Assembly: GCF_030035675.1 (NCBI RefSeq)
Contig: NC_084482.1
Location: forward strand, 221,301,943-221,365,942
Direction: 5' to 3'
DNA length: 64,000 nucleotides
From: Rhineura floridana
Taxonomy: Eukaryota > Chordata > Lepidosauria > Squamata > Rhineuridae
Shown: one piece after another, positions 22,384 through 35,819 of the stretch
How positions within the stretch are numbered: the stretch's first letter is position 1
How the letters are laid out: each line of letters begins with the position of its first letter
The notes under the pieces: generated by a model
Databases searched by the model: none
What the model was told of the DNA's origin: nothing
Seen by the model: the letters and a program-made list of their open reading frames with translations, nothing else
Position numbers and translations under genes: made by a program

Positions 22384-25300
22384 CCAGTAAAAGTGATTAG
22401 ACTGGTGAGCTGGTGTTATTGTTGTTGTTGTTCCCAATGTAAATAACAGGTGCACGTCAGGACCCCACTAGGGATCAGCTGCCCTGCACCTTCAATTTAG
22501 TGTTGCAAAGCTCATCGTGCAATTGTTTGTTGCATGATTGGTATCTCCTCTAGTTTGGCCCTCAGACTGGCAGTGGCTGTCCAAGGTCCTGTCCTCCAGC
22601 CTTCTTGCCTGAGAGCCTTTTGACTGAAAAGTTCTTCTGCCTCCACCTCGTGCGCTCTGCCCAATGAGTAGGAGTCCCTCCCACAGGTTCCAGACTTTAA
22701 TAACCTTGATTTCTAAAGTAGTTGTGTCAGAAACTCATTTCACAGAAAGCAAACTGGTGAGGTTTGGCCCAGAACTTGAATACAAGGCAGAGGTGGAGTC
22801 TGAGCCCAAGCACACAAGAGCACTTCTTTGAACCCAGTTTTTTTCCTGTGATAGCACGTCTATTTCACAGAAGGCAAACTCTATTTCTCTCCCCCTTCTG
22901 GCAGCCGACTTGCCCCTCCAATCTCTCTTTCTCTCTCCCTCCCCAATTCACCAGCCATTCGCAACCTGATAGCAGCACCAATAGTGCTGCTTAGTGGACC
23001 TACAAACAGCAAGAAAGGGTATTGCTGATCACCCCAGAGGTTCCTGGGTCATCCTGTGCTATCTCCCATTTCCCAACAAAAGGAGAGGCAGCAACATGTG
23101 TGGTTGGTGAATTTTGGTAGGTCTGGCTGATTGGGAAGTCGCCGTTTCGGGCTTTTTTACGTAAAAATGTATTATAGCCCGGAACGGGTATCGGAACGTG
23201 GTTTGCGTGGACGTTTTGTGTCTTACTGCATGCATCCCATGTAGTCATGTGGGACTGGTGAATTTCAGAGGTCTGGTTCGCTGGGAAGTCGCCGTTTGGG
23301 GCTGTTCATTCCATTCCGGAGGGCATTTTGGTTGTTAAAGGGTTGATAAAAATGCTATCGGAATGGTTTTTGTTCCTAAATGTTGTTCTCATGTGTCTCT
23401 AACACATCCTAGTGTTTTTGGCATCAATTTCTTTTCTAAAGAGCCCATTCCAGCATGTTCTGTTCCAGCTTTTACACCGTCCCTCCTGAACACTTTACTT
23501 TTTACACACAAACGTGTATATTCTATATATCACACAGCAAACACGCACACACCTATCTTGCCACTGCTTCTGCTGGAGGCAAGAGAGGAAGAAGAGGTGC
23601 AATATTGGGACAGAAGGGAGGGAGGAAACTGTTGGCAGTGGGGGGGCAGAAGCAGCTTTTGCCACTTAGTCCTCCGATCGGTTAAGGAAAGGAGTTCTGG
23701 TTCCTAGAGAGGCAGGAAGTCTTAATCACATGGAGGGGGGGAGAGCATATTGAAGGGGAAGTAGGAGGGCTGTCTTCATTGGTATTCCGGGTAAAGAAAG
23801 TATTAGGCCCAGAGAGGAGGAAGCGGGAGCGTGCAGAGGGCAAAGAGGTGCAAGGGGGGGGATTTGGTATTTTTGTTGGGGGGTGAGGGAAAAGGAGGGA
23901 AGAGCCCCACTCCCCCCTTTTCCTCAGGGGGACCCCTGCTGCATGCAATCCATCTGCAGAGGGGGGTCCGAAGTGCCGCGGGGTTGGCCTTTCGAGGCCC
24001 TCTTGGAAGCCATCGCCCAGGCAAAGGGATGCAGCTGTTGGGGGTTGATGTCCTGCGTTGGTTTTGAAAGCCACAGCTGGGGGAGGGGAGCTGCCTTTGC
24101 AATTCCTGGGCCTGACAGGGGACTGGTGGGGGGAGGGGAGAGAAGGAAGGTTTGCTTTTTGGGAGGGGGAGGGGATGATGGAAGAGCCCCCCCCTTCCCT
24201 CTGGGAACCCATAGAAAGTGTGTGGAGGGGGCCTGATCCATGCAGTCCAGAGGCAAAGTGTGGCCAAAACTGTTTCCACTGAAGCTGCCCCCCAACCCTT
24301 TTGCAGGTCAGCCCATTCCCCCCAAGGATGGAACGCAGCTCAGGCAGGGGGGGAAAGGGGGACCTCTTGATGCAGCCTTGTTGGGGGGCACATTGGAGGG
24401 GAGGGGAGAATGCTGTGCTGCTTTTCTGCCCCACAGCTGGAGGTAGAGCCCCTTTTGGATTTCCTCCACTGGAAGAGGGGCTGGTCAGTTTCCCTCCTGT
24501 CAGGCAAGGAAGATGGAGGGATGGAGAGAGGAATCTGAAACTGACCAGGCTCTGAATGGGCTTTTAGAAGCTTTCAAGGCAGAGGATGGAGGAAATGGGT
24601 GAATAAATGTCCCCTCCTCAGCTGGGCTCCAGAGGAAGAGGCTTCTCCAGACATCCCCTTGGGAGTGTGTTGGAGGGGAACATCGAAGCCCCCTTGGGGT
24701 GGATCTCAGCTTCTCTTGCAGGATTGGCCCATCTGTGGGGGTGCTGGCAGCCAGCGTCCCCCCTGTCCAAAGCACAATAGCTGGGCAGTGGTCGCAAGAG
24801 ACCTGTAAGGTCTGTGGCTAATGTAGTGGTTAGGGAATATTTTTCAACCCGAGGGCCACATTTACACACAAGCAGCAGTCCAAGGGCCAATTTACTGTCA
24901 AATGCCAGAGTGGGTAGAGCTATGGATGTGTCACTGACATTTGTATAGTAGAGTCTCTTGTAGCCAGGAACAAGTCAGACATTTCTTCAGCACAATTAAT
25001 TAATTATTAGATTTATATCCTGCCCTTCCTCCCAGTAGGAGCCCAGGACAGCAACACAGAGCTCTCTAAGGAGCGGGGTCAGAGCACGGGGGGGAACTGC
25101 TTTCCCTCCCTAATGTTCCACTTTTGTTATGGGCCTTCACATCTCTACAGTAGTGTAGTGGCAAATTCAGAAGTGCAGGGTCCATTCATGATAGGCATGC
25201 CCCCTCCCATCCTGTTCCTGCTGGGTTGAGAATGAGATGCATGGTAATGCCTTCTCCCACAGCTAGGAGCCAAAAAACATGGAAGGGCAAAGTGTTGCCT

Positions 25301-26400
25301 CCTGAGAAGAGTCTCAGTGGCTGACTTCACCTCCTTTCACTCTGATTCACTCTAATTATCAGGAAAGAACAAGGAAGCATGTTAGAAGACTCTTCTCAGT
25401 GGCTAATACACTCTCCTTTCTTGCTGATTGGCTCATAGGTTGCTGGAGACATGGGGACTCTGCTGAGAGCCTGCTCCCAAAAAAGTAAGGGGTCTAAGAC
25501 CTCTCCCCCCCCCCAGATCTATGCAGGTCTCTGGGTCTACTTTTTTTCAGCCCAGCCCACCTCACTGGATTGTTGTGAGGATAAACTTTTATGTGCCACT
25601 CTAGATTTCAGACATCCACTCTGTGTGGGGCCTTCCACATCTGTGGAAGTGTGTGTGTCTATTTATTGGAATCACAGTTTAATGCTGAACTATGTCCACA
25701 GAGACCCAGGTTCAAATCCCTGCTCAGGAGTGAAATTCAGGTGGTGTCCTGGTCCCAGTGACAGTGTTGTTGTGAAGACAAAAGGAGGGGCACAAATTAT
25801 GTTTCCCACGGTGAGCTCATTAGAGGAAAGCCTGCACAGAAATATAAAAATATATTGAAATGTTTGGATAAACCTATAATAAGCAAATCAACTTATTACC
25901 CCAGTTGCTCAACCCTGTGTGGTGAGTTTGCTGTTAAGCTTTCCACCTTGTGCATCACCTCTCCAACTTGGAGTAGTGTTCTGTAACTTGGTGCCCTCCA
26001 GGTATGGTTGGACCAACTCCCATCAGCCCTGGACAACATGGCAAAACGCCAGGGATGATGGGAGTTGTAGTCCAGAAATGTCTAAAGGTTAACTCAGATT
26101 ATACAAGTGGATGGTACCAAATAACGTGTCCTGCTGATCTTGAAATGGATGTATTGCAAGTAGTTCTTCATACTCTTTTCATTGCCCAGTGAGCTGAACC
26201 AGACTGAATGCATCTCATTTTTCCTCTCCCCATATTTCTGATGGAAAGACTGGAGGTGTTTTGCATCCCCAGGAAGCTCCAAGATGGAGTCATTTGACCA
26301 AATTCACCCCCAGTATTTCTTGACAATGTGTGCAAAACCTATTTTTTTGCCAACTGTCAGGGAGATGACATGGAATTAATATCTGTGCAGATTAAATTTT
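22384..26400. repeat. Block A (homologous to blocks B and C)
   Basis: It begins CCAGTAAAAGTGATTAGACT and corresponds to 40671-44637 and 59974-63931. It contains two diverged local repeats (GGTGAATTT...GGTCTGGCT near 23105 and 23249), G-rich runs near 24127-24176, and an old foldback element near 26003-26085 with CTCCCATCAGCCC and GGGAGTTGTAGT arms. It lacks both the CR1 and the small palindromic element found in B and C, so it keeps the state before those insertions. Confidence 0.8.
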
Positions 26401-26797
26401 TAATTATATCCATGATGAAAAGGCCCAATAATAAAGCCTGAAATGGTTCACAATGTGACGAAGAAACTCTGTGGGGCTCAGGAATTAAAGACTTTACGGA
26501 AGCAGAAGCAGAGATGAGAGGTGAGGGGTCCGACAAGGGTGAAATTCCTGGGGGTAGCAAAGGACAGAAAAGGTGCCCAAGCATGGAGAAAAGTCTGGAA
26601 GAAACTGGAGAATGTTCTGAGAGAGATTTGGGGCCTTTAAGACCTTTTGCAGATCAAGCATTGTGGGGGAAAACAACAGAGGAAAGGGACGTGCCATTTA
26701 TTTATTTGGATTGAGGCTGCTTATAACATTCAAACCTCTGGAACCCAAATTTGCATGAAGGATGAAATCCCTCCCATCCTCCGTCTCTCCCCTGCAG
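26401..26797. other. Single-copy DNA upstream of the 26798 exon
   Basis: This continues past the site where blocks B and C carry the CR1. The last bases (CTCTCCCCTGCAG) form a good splice acceptor. No SCAN-domain exon was seen here or in the 6 kb to the left. Confidence 0.5.
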
Positions 26798-26968
26798 GCC
26801 TTTGAGAGCTGCTCCCTACGAAACGTGCATCATGGTGAAAGCTGTGGGAGTCCCAGAGCTGGCCTAGTTTACTCCTCCCTCTCAGGCAGCGCCATGGCCT
26901 CAGAGGCACCGTCCGGATTGTCTTTTCTCTGGGATGGAGTGGAAAGAGCAGCCGGGCAGCCCAATCAG
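26798..26968 (+). CDS. Short 5' exon of a KRAB-ZNF gene (pre-KRAB linker exon)
   Basis: A 171-base candidate exon lies between acceptor CTCTCCCCTGCAG and donor CAATCAG/GTAAGG, open in one frame and ending in phase 0. Its last residues (FLWDGVERAAGQPNQ) match the linker that precedes the KRAB domain in many reptile zinc-finger proteins, and the next exon starts GLVTFEEV, giving the usual Q-GLVTFEE join. An ATG in a strong context (GCGCCATGGCC, 26894) lies in frame, so translation could start here (MASEAPSG). Otherwise an upstream, possibly SCAN-bearing, exon would be needed. I saw none. It most likely belongs to ZNF-2, with an intron of 1,096 bases to the KRAB exon. Confidence 0.7.
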
Positions 26969-27061
26969 GTAAGGGGAGGATCATTGGGGGAGAGACCGAG
27001 GGGACAGCTGGGGTGTGTCTCCATGAGCGTACTGGGGAGGGCTGTGGGAGAATACTACCTC

Positions 27062-27190
27062 TGAGGCTGCATAAGGAGAGCCTGCCGGATCAGGCCAATA
27101 GCCCGTCTGTTCCAGCAGCCGGTTCTTGCAGTGGCCGACCAGATGCCTGTGGGAAGCCTGCAAGCAGGACCTGAACACATGAGCACTCGC
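27062..27190 (-). mobile_element. CR1 3' fragment
   Basis: A diverged copy of the CR1 3' end (AGAGCCTGCCGGATCAGGCC) on the minus strand. Its inner part resumes at 27835, split by an L2. Confidence 0.75.
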
Positions 27191-27419
27191 CCCACTTGTG
27201 ATTCGGTGACACGTGTCTGGCAGAACTCTGGCAAAACTCCTAAAATACACTCTTGGAGAGGTGGGATCTTTTTCGAGAGTCAATCAAGCTCTGCCCTGCA
27301 ATTGTGTCTGAGCAGTGTAAAATCCAGAAATACTCACCCCCACAAAAGCTAAATAAAAAGTAACTGTACTAAAGAAATGCAAAGAAAAAGAGAGTGGGAC
27401 AGCTTCAAGAGAGTCACAC

Positions 27420-27810
27420 GGCTTGGTACCAAAATACCTGATGGAACGCCTCTCCTGACACGAACCCACCCATACACTACGCTTAACATCTAAGGCCCTC
27501 TTCCGGGTGCCCACTCCGAGGGAAACTCGGAGTCTGGCAACAAGGGAGAGGGCCTTCTGAGTGGTGGCCCCCAAATTATGGAATGATTTCTGTGATGAGG
27601 TGAGCCTGGCGCCAACACTGTTATGTTTTCGGCGCCAGGTCAAGACTTTCCTCTTCTCCCAGGCATTTTAGCATGTGCTTTTAGATTGCTTTTTAAAATG
27701 TATTTTTAGATTTCTATATTGTTTTTGTGGTAAACCACCCAGAGAGCTTCGGCTATGGGGTTGTATATAAATGCAGTAAAATTAATAAATTAATTAATTA
27801 ATCCCAGCGT
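27420..27810 (+). mobile_element. L2 LINE 3' end
   Basis: The frame carries the C terminus of the same L2 protein as 9522-11876 (KYLMERLS, then EPTHTLRLTSKAL, then QVKTFLFSQAF), with stops. It is followed by the ACCACCCAGAGAGCTTCGGC 3' module and an ATTAATAAATTAATTAATTA tail. Confidence 0.8.
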
Positions 27811-27834
27811 GCCCCACTGGTCAGGCTATTAGTC

Positions 27835-28211
<377 letters not shown>

Positions 28212-28299
28212 TGACTGATGAATGTTGAAGGTATGGATTTAGCACCTGTGCTATTTAACCTTCCACTGCAGGGATGCTGTCTTCAAAATGGGTGCCTGG

Positions 28300-28530
28300 C
28301 CCTGGATATTTGGGGAGGGACTGCAGCTCAGGGGGAGAACACCTGCTTTGCATGTAGAAGGTCCGAGGTTTAGTCCCTGGCAGCTCCAAGAAGGGTGAAA
28401 GGATCCGGTAGGAGGTGCTGGGAAAGATCTTTCTCTGCGTGACATCCACAGCTAGTTGCTGTAAGCAGGCGGGACTAGATGGACCAATTCTCTGATCTGG
28501 TAGAATGCAGCTTCCTCTGTTCTTGGGGCT
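28300..28530 (+). mobile_element. tRNA-derived SINE (tRNA-Ala-like head)
   Basis: The head has A-box-like AGCTCAGGGGGAGAACACC, then CTTTGCATGTAGAAGGTC (as in tRNA-Ala with a TGC anticodon) and B-box-like GGTTTAGTCCC. The body ends GGACTAGATGGACC...GCAGCTTCCTCTGTTCTT, the familiar lizard SINE 3' end. It is a mobile copy and not a tRNA gene. Confidence 0.75.
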
Positions 28531-29149
28531 TTTTGATCATTCAGTGCGAAAAGTGCCCCTCCCTGCCACCTTCCGCTGCCCCATGATGAAAAATCTTACC
28601 TTGCAGCAGGAGGAGGAGAGGGCAGAAGCTCCCAAACTCCAGCAGAGCATCTTCTCCTGCATCCTCAACAGATGATTGACACTCTGTGCCTTGTAGTCTA
28701 ACCTCCCAGTGGGAAGAGATGCTCCCGGGAGCACCTCCTCCCTCCTCCCTCTTCCTTCCTCTGCCCAAAGGTCAGCTTTTGTCTTTGAAGCAGGAAGAAG
28801 CGGCGGTTTGGAGAAGAGGAAGCGGAGGTGGAGGCTACAATTTGTAGGGAATGACCTCCAGAAGATAGGGCAGAGAGCAAGATTTAGCTTTGCCAGCCCT
28901 GGTGGGAAGTCTGGAAGCAGAACTGGAGCACAGAGACTCTTTGACTCAGGCAGAGACACAGCAAAGGCAGCAGGCAAGAAGGTCCCCGAGAAAGGCTCCT
29001 TGGCAGCTGGAACAAGGGCTGTTCCCTCAGCTAGCAGAGATCCCGGGAAAGCAGGAATTGCAGCAGCGCCCTTGAAAGGGGACGTTTGCTCCGGCAGGAA
29101 AGCGTCCAGAGAAGGCAGGAACCTGCGGTGGTGAATGAAAAGCTTAGAT
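28531..29149. other. Unassigned GC-rich DNA inside the KRAB to ZNF-2 intron
   Basis: Long frames exist on both strands (28537-29184 minus, 28709-29134 plus) without any motif I recognise. It is present once and ends where the unit-2 duplication begins, inside the L2. Confidence 0.45.
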
Positions 29150-32100
29150 GTTAGATGTTGAGCGCAGTGTATGGGTAGGTTCATATTGGGAGAGGCGTTC
29201 CACCAGGTATTGCGGTCCCATGCCGTGTAGGGCTTTATAGGTCAAAACCAGCACTTTGAATTTAGCCCGGAAAAAAATAGGAAGCCAGTGCAGATGAGCC
29301 AGAAGAGGTGTTATATGAGCAGACCTTCTGGTCCACGTCAGTAATCTGGCCGCTGCATTCTGGACTAGCTGTGGTTTCCAAACTATCTTCAAGGGCAGCC
29401 CAACGTAGAGCGCATTGCAGTAGTCCACCCTAGATGTTACCAGAGTGTGAACAACTGAGGCGAGGTCGTCACTGTCCAGATAGGGACATAGCTGGGCGAC
29501 CAGTCAAAGATGGTAGAAAGCATTCCGTGCCACCGAGGCCACCTGGGTCTTGAGAGACAAGGAAGGATCGAAAAGAACTCCCAAGCTACGAACCTGTTCC
29601 TTCAAGGGGAGTGTAACCCCATCAAGAACAGGATGAACATCCTCCATCTGGACAATGAAGGCACTCACCAACAGCGTCTCGGTCTTGTCAGGATTGAGCT
29701 TCAGTTTGTTAGCTCCCATCCAGTCCATTATCACGGCCAGGCAGCGGTTTAGCACGTTAACAGCCTCACCTGAAGAGGATGAAAAGGAGAAATAGAGTTG
29801 TGTGTCATCAGCATACTGATGACAACGCACCCCAAAACTCCTGTTGACCGCACCCAGCGGCTGCATATAGATGTTAAAAAGCATGGGGGACAGTACCGAT
29901 CCCTGCGGGACTCCACAATGGAGAGTCCAGGGTGTCGAGCAATGTTCCCCAAGCACTACCCTCTGGTGACGACCCACCAAGTAGGAGCGGAGCCACTGCC
30001 AAGCAGTACCCCCAACTCCCAACTCCGTGAGTCTTCCCAGAAGGATACCATGGTCGATGGTATCAAAAGCAGCTGAGAGATCAAGGAGAATCAACAGAGT
30101 CACACTCCCCCTGTCCCTCTCCCGACAGAGGTCATCATATAGGGCGACCAAGGCTGTTTCAGTGCCATAACCTGGCCTAAAACCAGATTGAAACGGATCT
30201 AGATAATCAGTGTCATCCAAGAGTGTCTGGAGCTGGCCGGCAACCACCCGCTCCAGGATCTTGCCCTGGAATGGAACATTCGCCACAGGTCTATAGTTGT
30301 TCAAGTTATCTGGGTCCAAGGAGGATTTCTTCAGGAGCGGTCTCACCACCGCCTCTTTTAGGCAGTCAGGGACCACTCCCTCTCTTAAAGAGGCATTTAT
30401 TACCTCCTTGGCCCAGCCGGCGGTTCCGGTCCTGCCAGCTTTCACCAGCCAAGAGGGGCAAGGATCCAGTACAGACGTGGTCACCCGCACCAGTCCAAGG
30501 ATCCTGTCAACATCCTCAAGCTGCACAGACTGAAACTCATCCAATAAATGAGGACAAGACCGTGATCTGGATACATCATTAGGTCTTTTTTTTTTTTTTA
30601 ATAATTTTTATTCAAATTTTTCCAAAAACAAACAAAACAAAGTCAAAAAGACATAACAATACATCAACAAAAAAATGAAAATAAAATAGTTGACTTCCGA
30701 TTTGTCGCAGATCAGCTATAAGTATATAATATACATCAAACCTGTCCCTTAATGTATACATACAGAGTCCCTTTTCTCCATAGGCTGTCTTAATTAATCG
30801 TCAAATCCCAGTATCATCATTTTATTTTGATCTTTCAACAAAAAGTCTAAGAGAGGTTTCCATTCCTTAAGAAATGTATCTGTCGATTTTTCTCTAAGTA
30901 AACATGTCAATTTATCCATTTCTACTAAGTCCATTAATTTCAATAACCATTCTTCCATTGTTGGTGTTGATTCCATTTTCCACTTTTGTGCATATAATAA
31001 TCTTGCTGCCGTAATCATATATAATATTATTCTTCCATATTTCTTTTCTATTTGTTTATCCATAAAACCCAATAAAAAAAATTCTGGTTTTGACCGAATA
31101 TTTATCTTTAGAATTTTTTGCATCTTCCTACCTATCTGTGCCCAAAATAATTTCGCCTTTTTACATGACCACCACATATGATAAAAAGATCCTTCTTGTT
31201 GTTTACATTTCCAACAAACATTAGAGACATTACTATACATTTTTGACAGCTTTTCTGGAGTCATGTACCAACGGTACATCATTTTATAAAAATTTTCTTT
31301 AAGATTATAACATAATGTAAATTTCAAGCCTTTTTTCCACATATTTTCCCATTGATCCATTTGTATGTTATGACCAAAATTTTTTGCCCACTTTACCATG
31401 CACTCTTTTACTTGTTCTTCCTCCATATCCATTTTCAATAAAAGTTTATACATTTTTGCAATTATGTTTTCATCATTTGTACACAAACCTATTTCAAAAT
31501 CAGATTTATTTATTTCAAACCCATACATTTTCTTGTCCATTTTATATCTTTCTAACAATTGTAAATAGGCAAACCAATGAAAACTATATCCTTCCTTTAT
31601 CAATTGTTCTCTCTCTTTCATTATGTATTCTCCATGTACATTTTCTAATAGTTCTTGATAAGTTAACCATTTCTCTTTTCCAGACATTTCTCTTCTATAA
31701 AAAGCTTCTTGACTTGAGACACATAATGGTATTTTCGAATAAAACCTTGGTTTGTATCTATTCCATATTTTCAACAGAGGACGTCTTATAAAATGATTAT
31801 TAAAGTCTACATTTACTTTTACTTTGTCATACCATAGATATCCATGCCATCCCCACTTCAGATTGTGGCCCTCCAAATCCAATAGTCTTTTATTACTCAA
31901 TAAGATCCATTCCTTTATCCAGACTAAACAGCAGGCAGCAAAATAAAGTCTCAAATTTGGTAATCCCAGTCCTCCTCTTTCTTTAGCGTCTTGAAGTAAT
32001 TTAAATTTAACTCTTGGTTTTTTTCCTTGCCATACAAATTTAGAAATATCTTTTTGCCATTGTTTAAAAGGTAAATCAGAGGATATTACAGGTATTGTTT

Positions 32101-33008
32101 GAAACAAAAACATCATTCTCGGTAATACATTCATTTTTATCACAGATATTCTACCCATTAATGACAGTTGTAGTTTATCCCATCTTAGCAAGTCTTTCTT
32201 AATCTCTGTCCATAATTTTTCAGGATACATCATTAGGTCTAACTGCTATAATATTGGAGTCTAAGTCCCAGCGAATGCATGCGATCTTATCTTGGAAGTG
32301 CTCGGCGAACTCATCACAGCGGGCTACAGATGAATCTATAATATCCCGAGGACCAGAATGTAAAAGCCCTCGCACAATTTTAAAGAGCTCCGCTGGGCGG
32401 GAGAGTGATGACTTAATAGTATCAGCAAAATATCTCTTTTTTGCTGCCCTCACCGCTACTATATACTGCTTAGAACAAGCACTTACCAAGGTGTAATTGC
32501 ATTCATCGGGAGTTCGCCTCCATCTGCACTCAAGCCTCCTCCTCTCTTGCTTCATCGCTCTCAGCTCCAAGGTATACCATGGAGCTGTATGAGCTCTGCA
32601 TAGGAGGGGGCGCATGGGAGCGATCGTGTCAACCGCCCGGGTCATTTCCGTATTCCACAGTTCAACCAGGGCTTCGACAGGAGCGCCAGTCTTCTCAGTC
32701 GGAAAAACCCCCAGAGCCCTTTGGAAACCCTCAGGATCCATTAGTCTCCGGGGGCGGACCAAATTAATAGGTCCCCTGCCCTTGCAGAGGGAAAGGGCTG
32801 CTGTGAGCCTAAACTTCAGCAAGCGGTGATCTGTCCATGACAAAGGAATAGATGATAAATCCCCAACCTCCAGATCACCATCTCCATGTCCAGTGACGAA
32901 GATCAAATCAAGGGTATGTCCCGACACATGCGTCGGGCCAGAAACAAATTGAGACAGCCCCATGGTTGTCATGGAAACCATGAAGTCCTGAGCCGCCCCA
33001 GATAAAGC
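29150..33008 (-). mobile_element. L2 LINE, copy in unit 2, interrupted by an L1
   Basis: This is the duplicate of the L2 at 9295-11903, missing its 3' end because the duplication breakpoint lies inside it. Coding blocks are at 29144-29428 (C terminus), 29504-30544 (reverse transcriptase with GVPQGSVLS and QYADDTQL) and 32220-32981 (endonuclease end and linker). They are split by the L1 fragment at 30587-32222 and by a frame break near 29500. Confidence 0.88.
30587..32222 (-). mobile_element. L1 LINE, 5'-truncated copy inserted in the L2
   Basis: A minus-strand L1 with its A tail (poly-T at 30587) is flanked by the 18-base duplication GGATACATCATTAGGTCT at 30569-30586 and 32223-32240. Unit 1 keeps the empty site near 11129-11146. 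The frame at 30794-32233 is the C-terminal part of ORF2 (WDKLQLSLMGRISVIKM, FVWQGKKPRVKFKLL, the Cys-rich CWKCKQQEGSFYHMWWSC segment), open throughout. The copy is young and serves as a close, unedited reference for the L1 at 51592-59252. Confidence 0.92.
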
Positions 33009-35819
33009 AGATAGGCCTGTGGTCTGATTCCACAGGGCTGTTCTGAGGAAGAGCCGCTAGGCTGAAGTTCCTTTTCTACCTGCTGAGGAATCCCCCAAAT
33101 TAAGATGGCTGGATTGGTTTCCACAGAGCCCCTGAGTGGAGATTTATGTACACCTCCAGGCAACTGGTCAGGAGGATAACTTGGGTCCCTGTACTAATCA
33201 GTTCCAGATCTAAAATCTTGGTTTGCTTTGGGGAGGAGAGGATAATTTGGGAATGTCAAAACTAGGCTTCACCTCTTGGCTGGAAGAGCATGATCCAGTT
33301 GTATGTGGCTCTGATGAAAGGGAGAGATCAGTAGGTATGGACTTGAAAGATGACTCAGGGAAGCTGTAGAAGGATTTCACAACACTGAATCTTGGTGGTC
33401 TCCAGGAACCCAGAGGGAGTACCCCAACACCTCAAATACCCCACGCTTCCCCCACATAGGTGTAGGGTTGGCAATAGCGTGTGCTATGTGCCTTTGAAGC
33501 ACTCTCTATTTTCAGCAGTAATCAAAAGTGTGACATCAAATATAAATGCTTTCTTAAAAGAGGAAAGAGGAAAATTACAAGCATGCACATTCACTCTCAA
33601 ATCAGCAAAGCTTCTCCAATGGCTCCTTAGCAGCAATGAAGTAGCTTGTAGGCATGAAAGATCTTCCTTACTCTGTGAGTTGAGGAACTCAACAAAGGGG
33701 CACCCCCATGCTCCAAAAGCAATGCCCAGGCTGCTGGGACTAAGTGGTAGCTCAGAGAACATAGGATCCGCCTCTGGATGGTCAGGGAGTGATGACGTGT
33801 TCTTTATATACCCTCACGGATGTTCCCCCCTCTTACTTAAAGATGTTTTAATGTCAAATCTCTGAAATTAGTTGGTCACTAGCCTTCCACATCTCCTTCT
33901 TTCCTGGAAAGTGTCTGCCCCTGACTACATAGGTTGTTTTCAAAGTGCACACTTGTTTGACTTTTTGAAATTAAACTTTGTGGTTTCTGTCTCCTTTTGG
34001 TTCTGCTATTTGTGAGCTTCGGGACTTTCTAAACCTCAAATATCAATCATTGGTGACCCAAAGTGACCTGCTCTTTTAAAGCTTTTCCCTAACAAATACT
34101 GATGCCATTTTATGATTAATTGAAACCTATAGAAACCCTAAAGTTATAATCTCTGTTTAATCAGTACCACTCTATTGGCATTATATTAGCATTTAAAGCA
34201 TCTTCCTTTCTTGCACGTGCGTCCCAGGTTACCTTCCTCAGTTTATCCAGGATGTCTCCCTTTCATCTCTGAAATTAGTTGGTCACTAGCCTTCCACATC
34301 ACCTTCTTTCCAGGTTACCTTCCTCAATTTAGCTTTCTTGGAGCAAACCAGGATGTCTCCCTTTGCATCCTCCAGCTTGCTACTGTGCTTTGCATAGAGA
34401 CATTTAAAATTTCTTGTAACGAATTCACTCTTGCTTGCATTCATTTGTAAATTACTCCCTATCCATGATGAAGCTTCATCTCCTTTGAAACTAGATTTCA
34501 TAGAGTTTAAATGATTTGAACATTGACATGAAATCGAGCCTTCAGTGTCATCGGCCCAGTTCTCTGGAAAGCTCTGCCAACAGAGGTTCAGCAGGCGTCT
34601 TCTGTTTTAACTTCGAAGCGCCTGCTGAAAACCTTTCTGTGCCACCAGGCAGGCAATTAAGAGCATGCTCTTTTCACAACACTTGACCTTTGTTTGTATT
34701 GTATATTTGATGTTTTTAATTTATGGTGGTTGCCTTTTCTTAACGTGTTGTAAACTGCTTTGACGTTTCTAATGAAATAGCGGTATACAAAGAGCCTATA
34801 AATGAATAAATAGATGTGATATCTCTGGAATCAGAACAACAGCTGGAGCTAAGTGATGCCTTCATGTGCTCCCTGTAGACTTCCCATCTGCATCCACTTT
34901 GGCACTGTGAGGATGCTGGAATAGATAGGCCTGTGGTCTGATCCAGCCAGGCTGTTCATATAAGGAGGGGGAATGGCATCCAGGTTGAAGTTTCCTTCCC
35001 ATCTGCTGAGAAATCCCCCAAATTAAGATAGGTGGATTGGTTTCCACAGTGTCACTGAATTGAGGTTTTTGAACAGTTTCTTGTCCACAAGAGACATTTG
35101 GATCTACATGTCCCTGTGCTATTCATCTCCAGGAGATCTAAGATCGTTCTTTGTTATGGAGAGAGGAGAATAATTTCAGTTCAGAATTAACTAGCTTATC
35201 TGTAACTTTGAAAGAAATGTCAAACCTGGGCTTAGTCTCTTGGCTGGAAGAACAAGATCTAATTGTACAGGGCTTTGATGAAGGGGAGAGATCAGTCGGG
35301 CATTCCCCTTACGGTTCAGAGCACCATTGCAAACTCGTGTAGTGTTGGTCTTTGGCCATCCCTGTCTTAGCTCAGCTAAGTTTAATCCCTTGAATCTTCA
35401 GATGGAATTGGGAAGTGTATTTATCTGAAAACCTGCAGAGCAGCTGCCAGCCAGTATTGACAGTACTGAGCTCGAGGGACCAGGGTCTGATTCAGTATAT
35501 CACAACTTCATTTGTTCCTATATTTCTGTCTGACCGGCTCTTTTGACTGCAGTCAAATTATTAAGAATCAAGGAGAAGTGAACTGTGCCCAGTTTGTCCT
35601 GTTCTGCAGACTTGCTGCCCTTCTCTTCCCCCGCACCCCACTTTTCATTGCATACTATTTTAGAAATATATATCACAGTTGTATGGCAGTAGGAGGAAAC
35701 CCAGACAAATCTGGGCTTAGTGACATCAAGTGTTATATGGACCTGAAAGGAATTTATGTTGCTGTGTGAGACTGCAGGATATTCAGGTAACCTTGCTTTC
35801 ATCTGGCCATGCAAAGATA
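33009..35819. repeat. Unit-2 copy of the unassigned middle region
   Basis: Corresponds to 11904-14714 at an offset of about 21,105: the CR1/SINE-like fragments (33009-33155 and about 34860-35095), the internal direct repeat and the L2 remnant (about 34530-34815). No gene was recognised. The frame at 33392-33865 mirrors 12287-12760. Confidence 0.7.

Noticed and set aside
20101-26797. SCAN-domain exon for the KRAB gene
   Set aside because: I looked for the usual SCAN residues upstream of the linker exon on the + strand and found none.
28305-28375. tRNA-Ala gene
   Set aside because: The cloverleaf is degraded and continues into a SINE body and tail, so it is a retroposed head.
28537-29184. 215-codon minus-strand frame in the KRAB to ZNF-2 intron
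   Set aside because: It runs into L2 sequence at one end, has no recognisable domain and is low complexity in parts.
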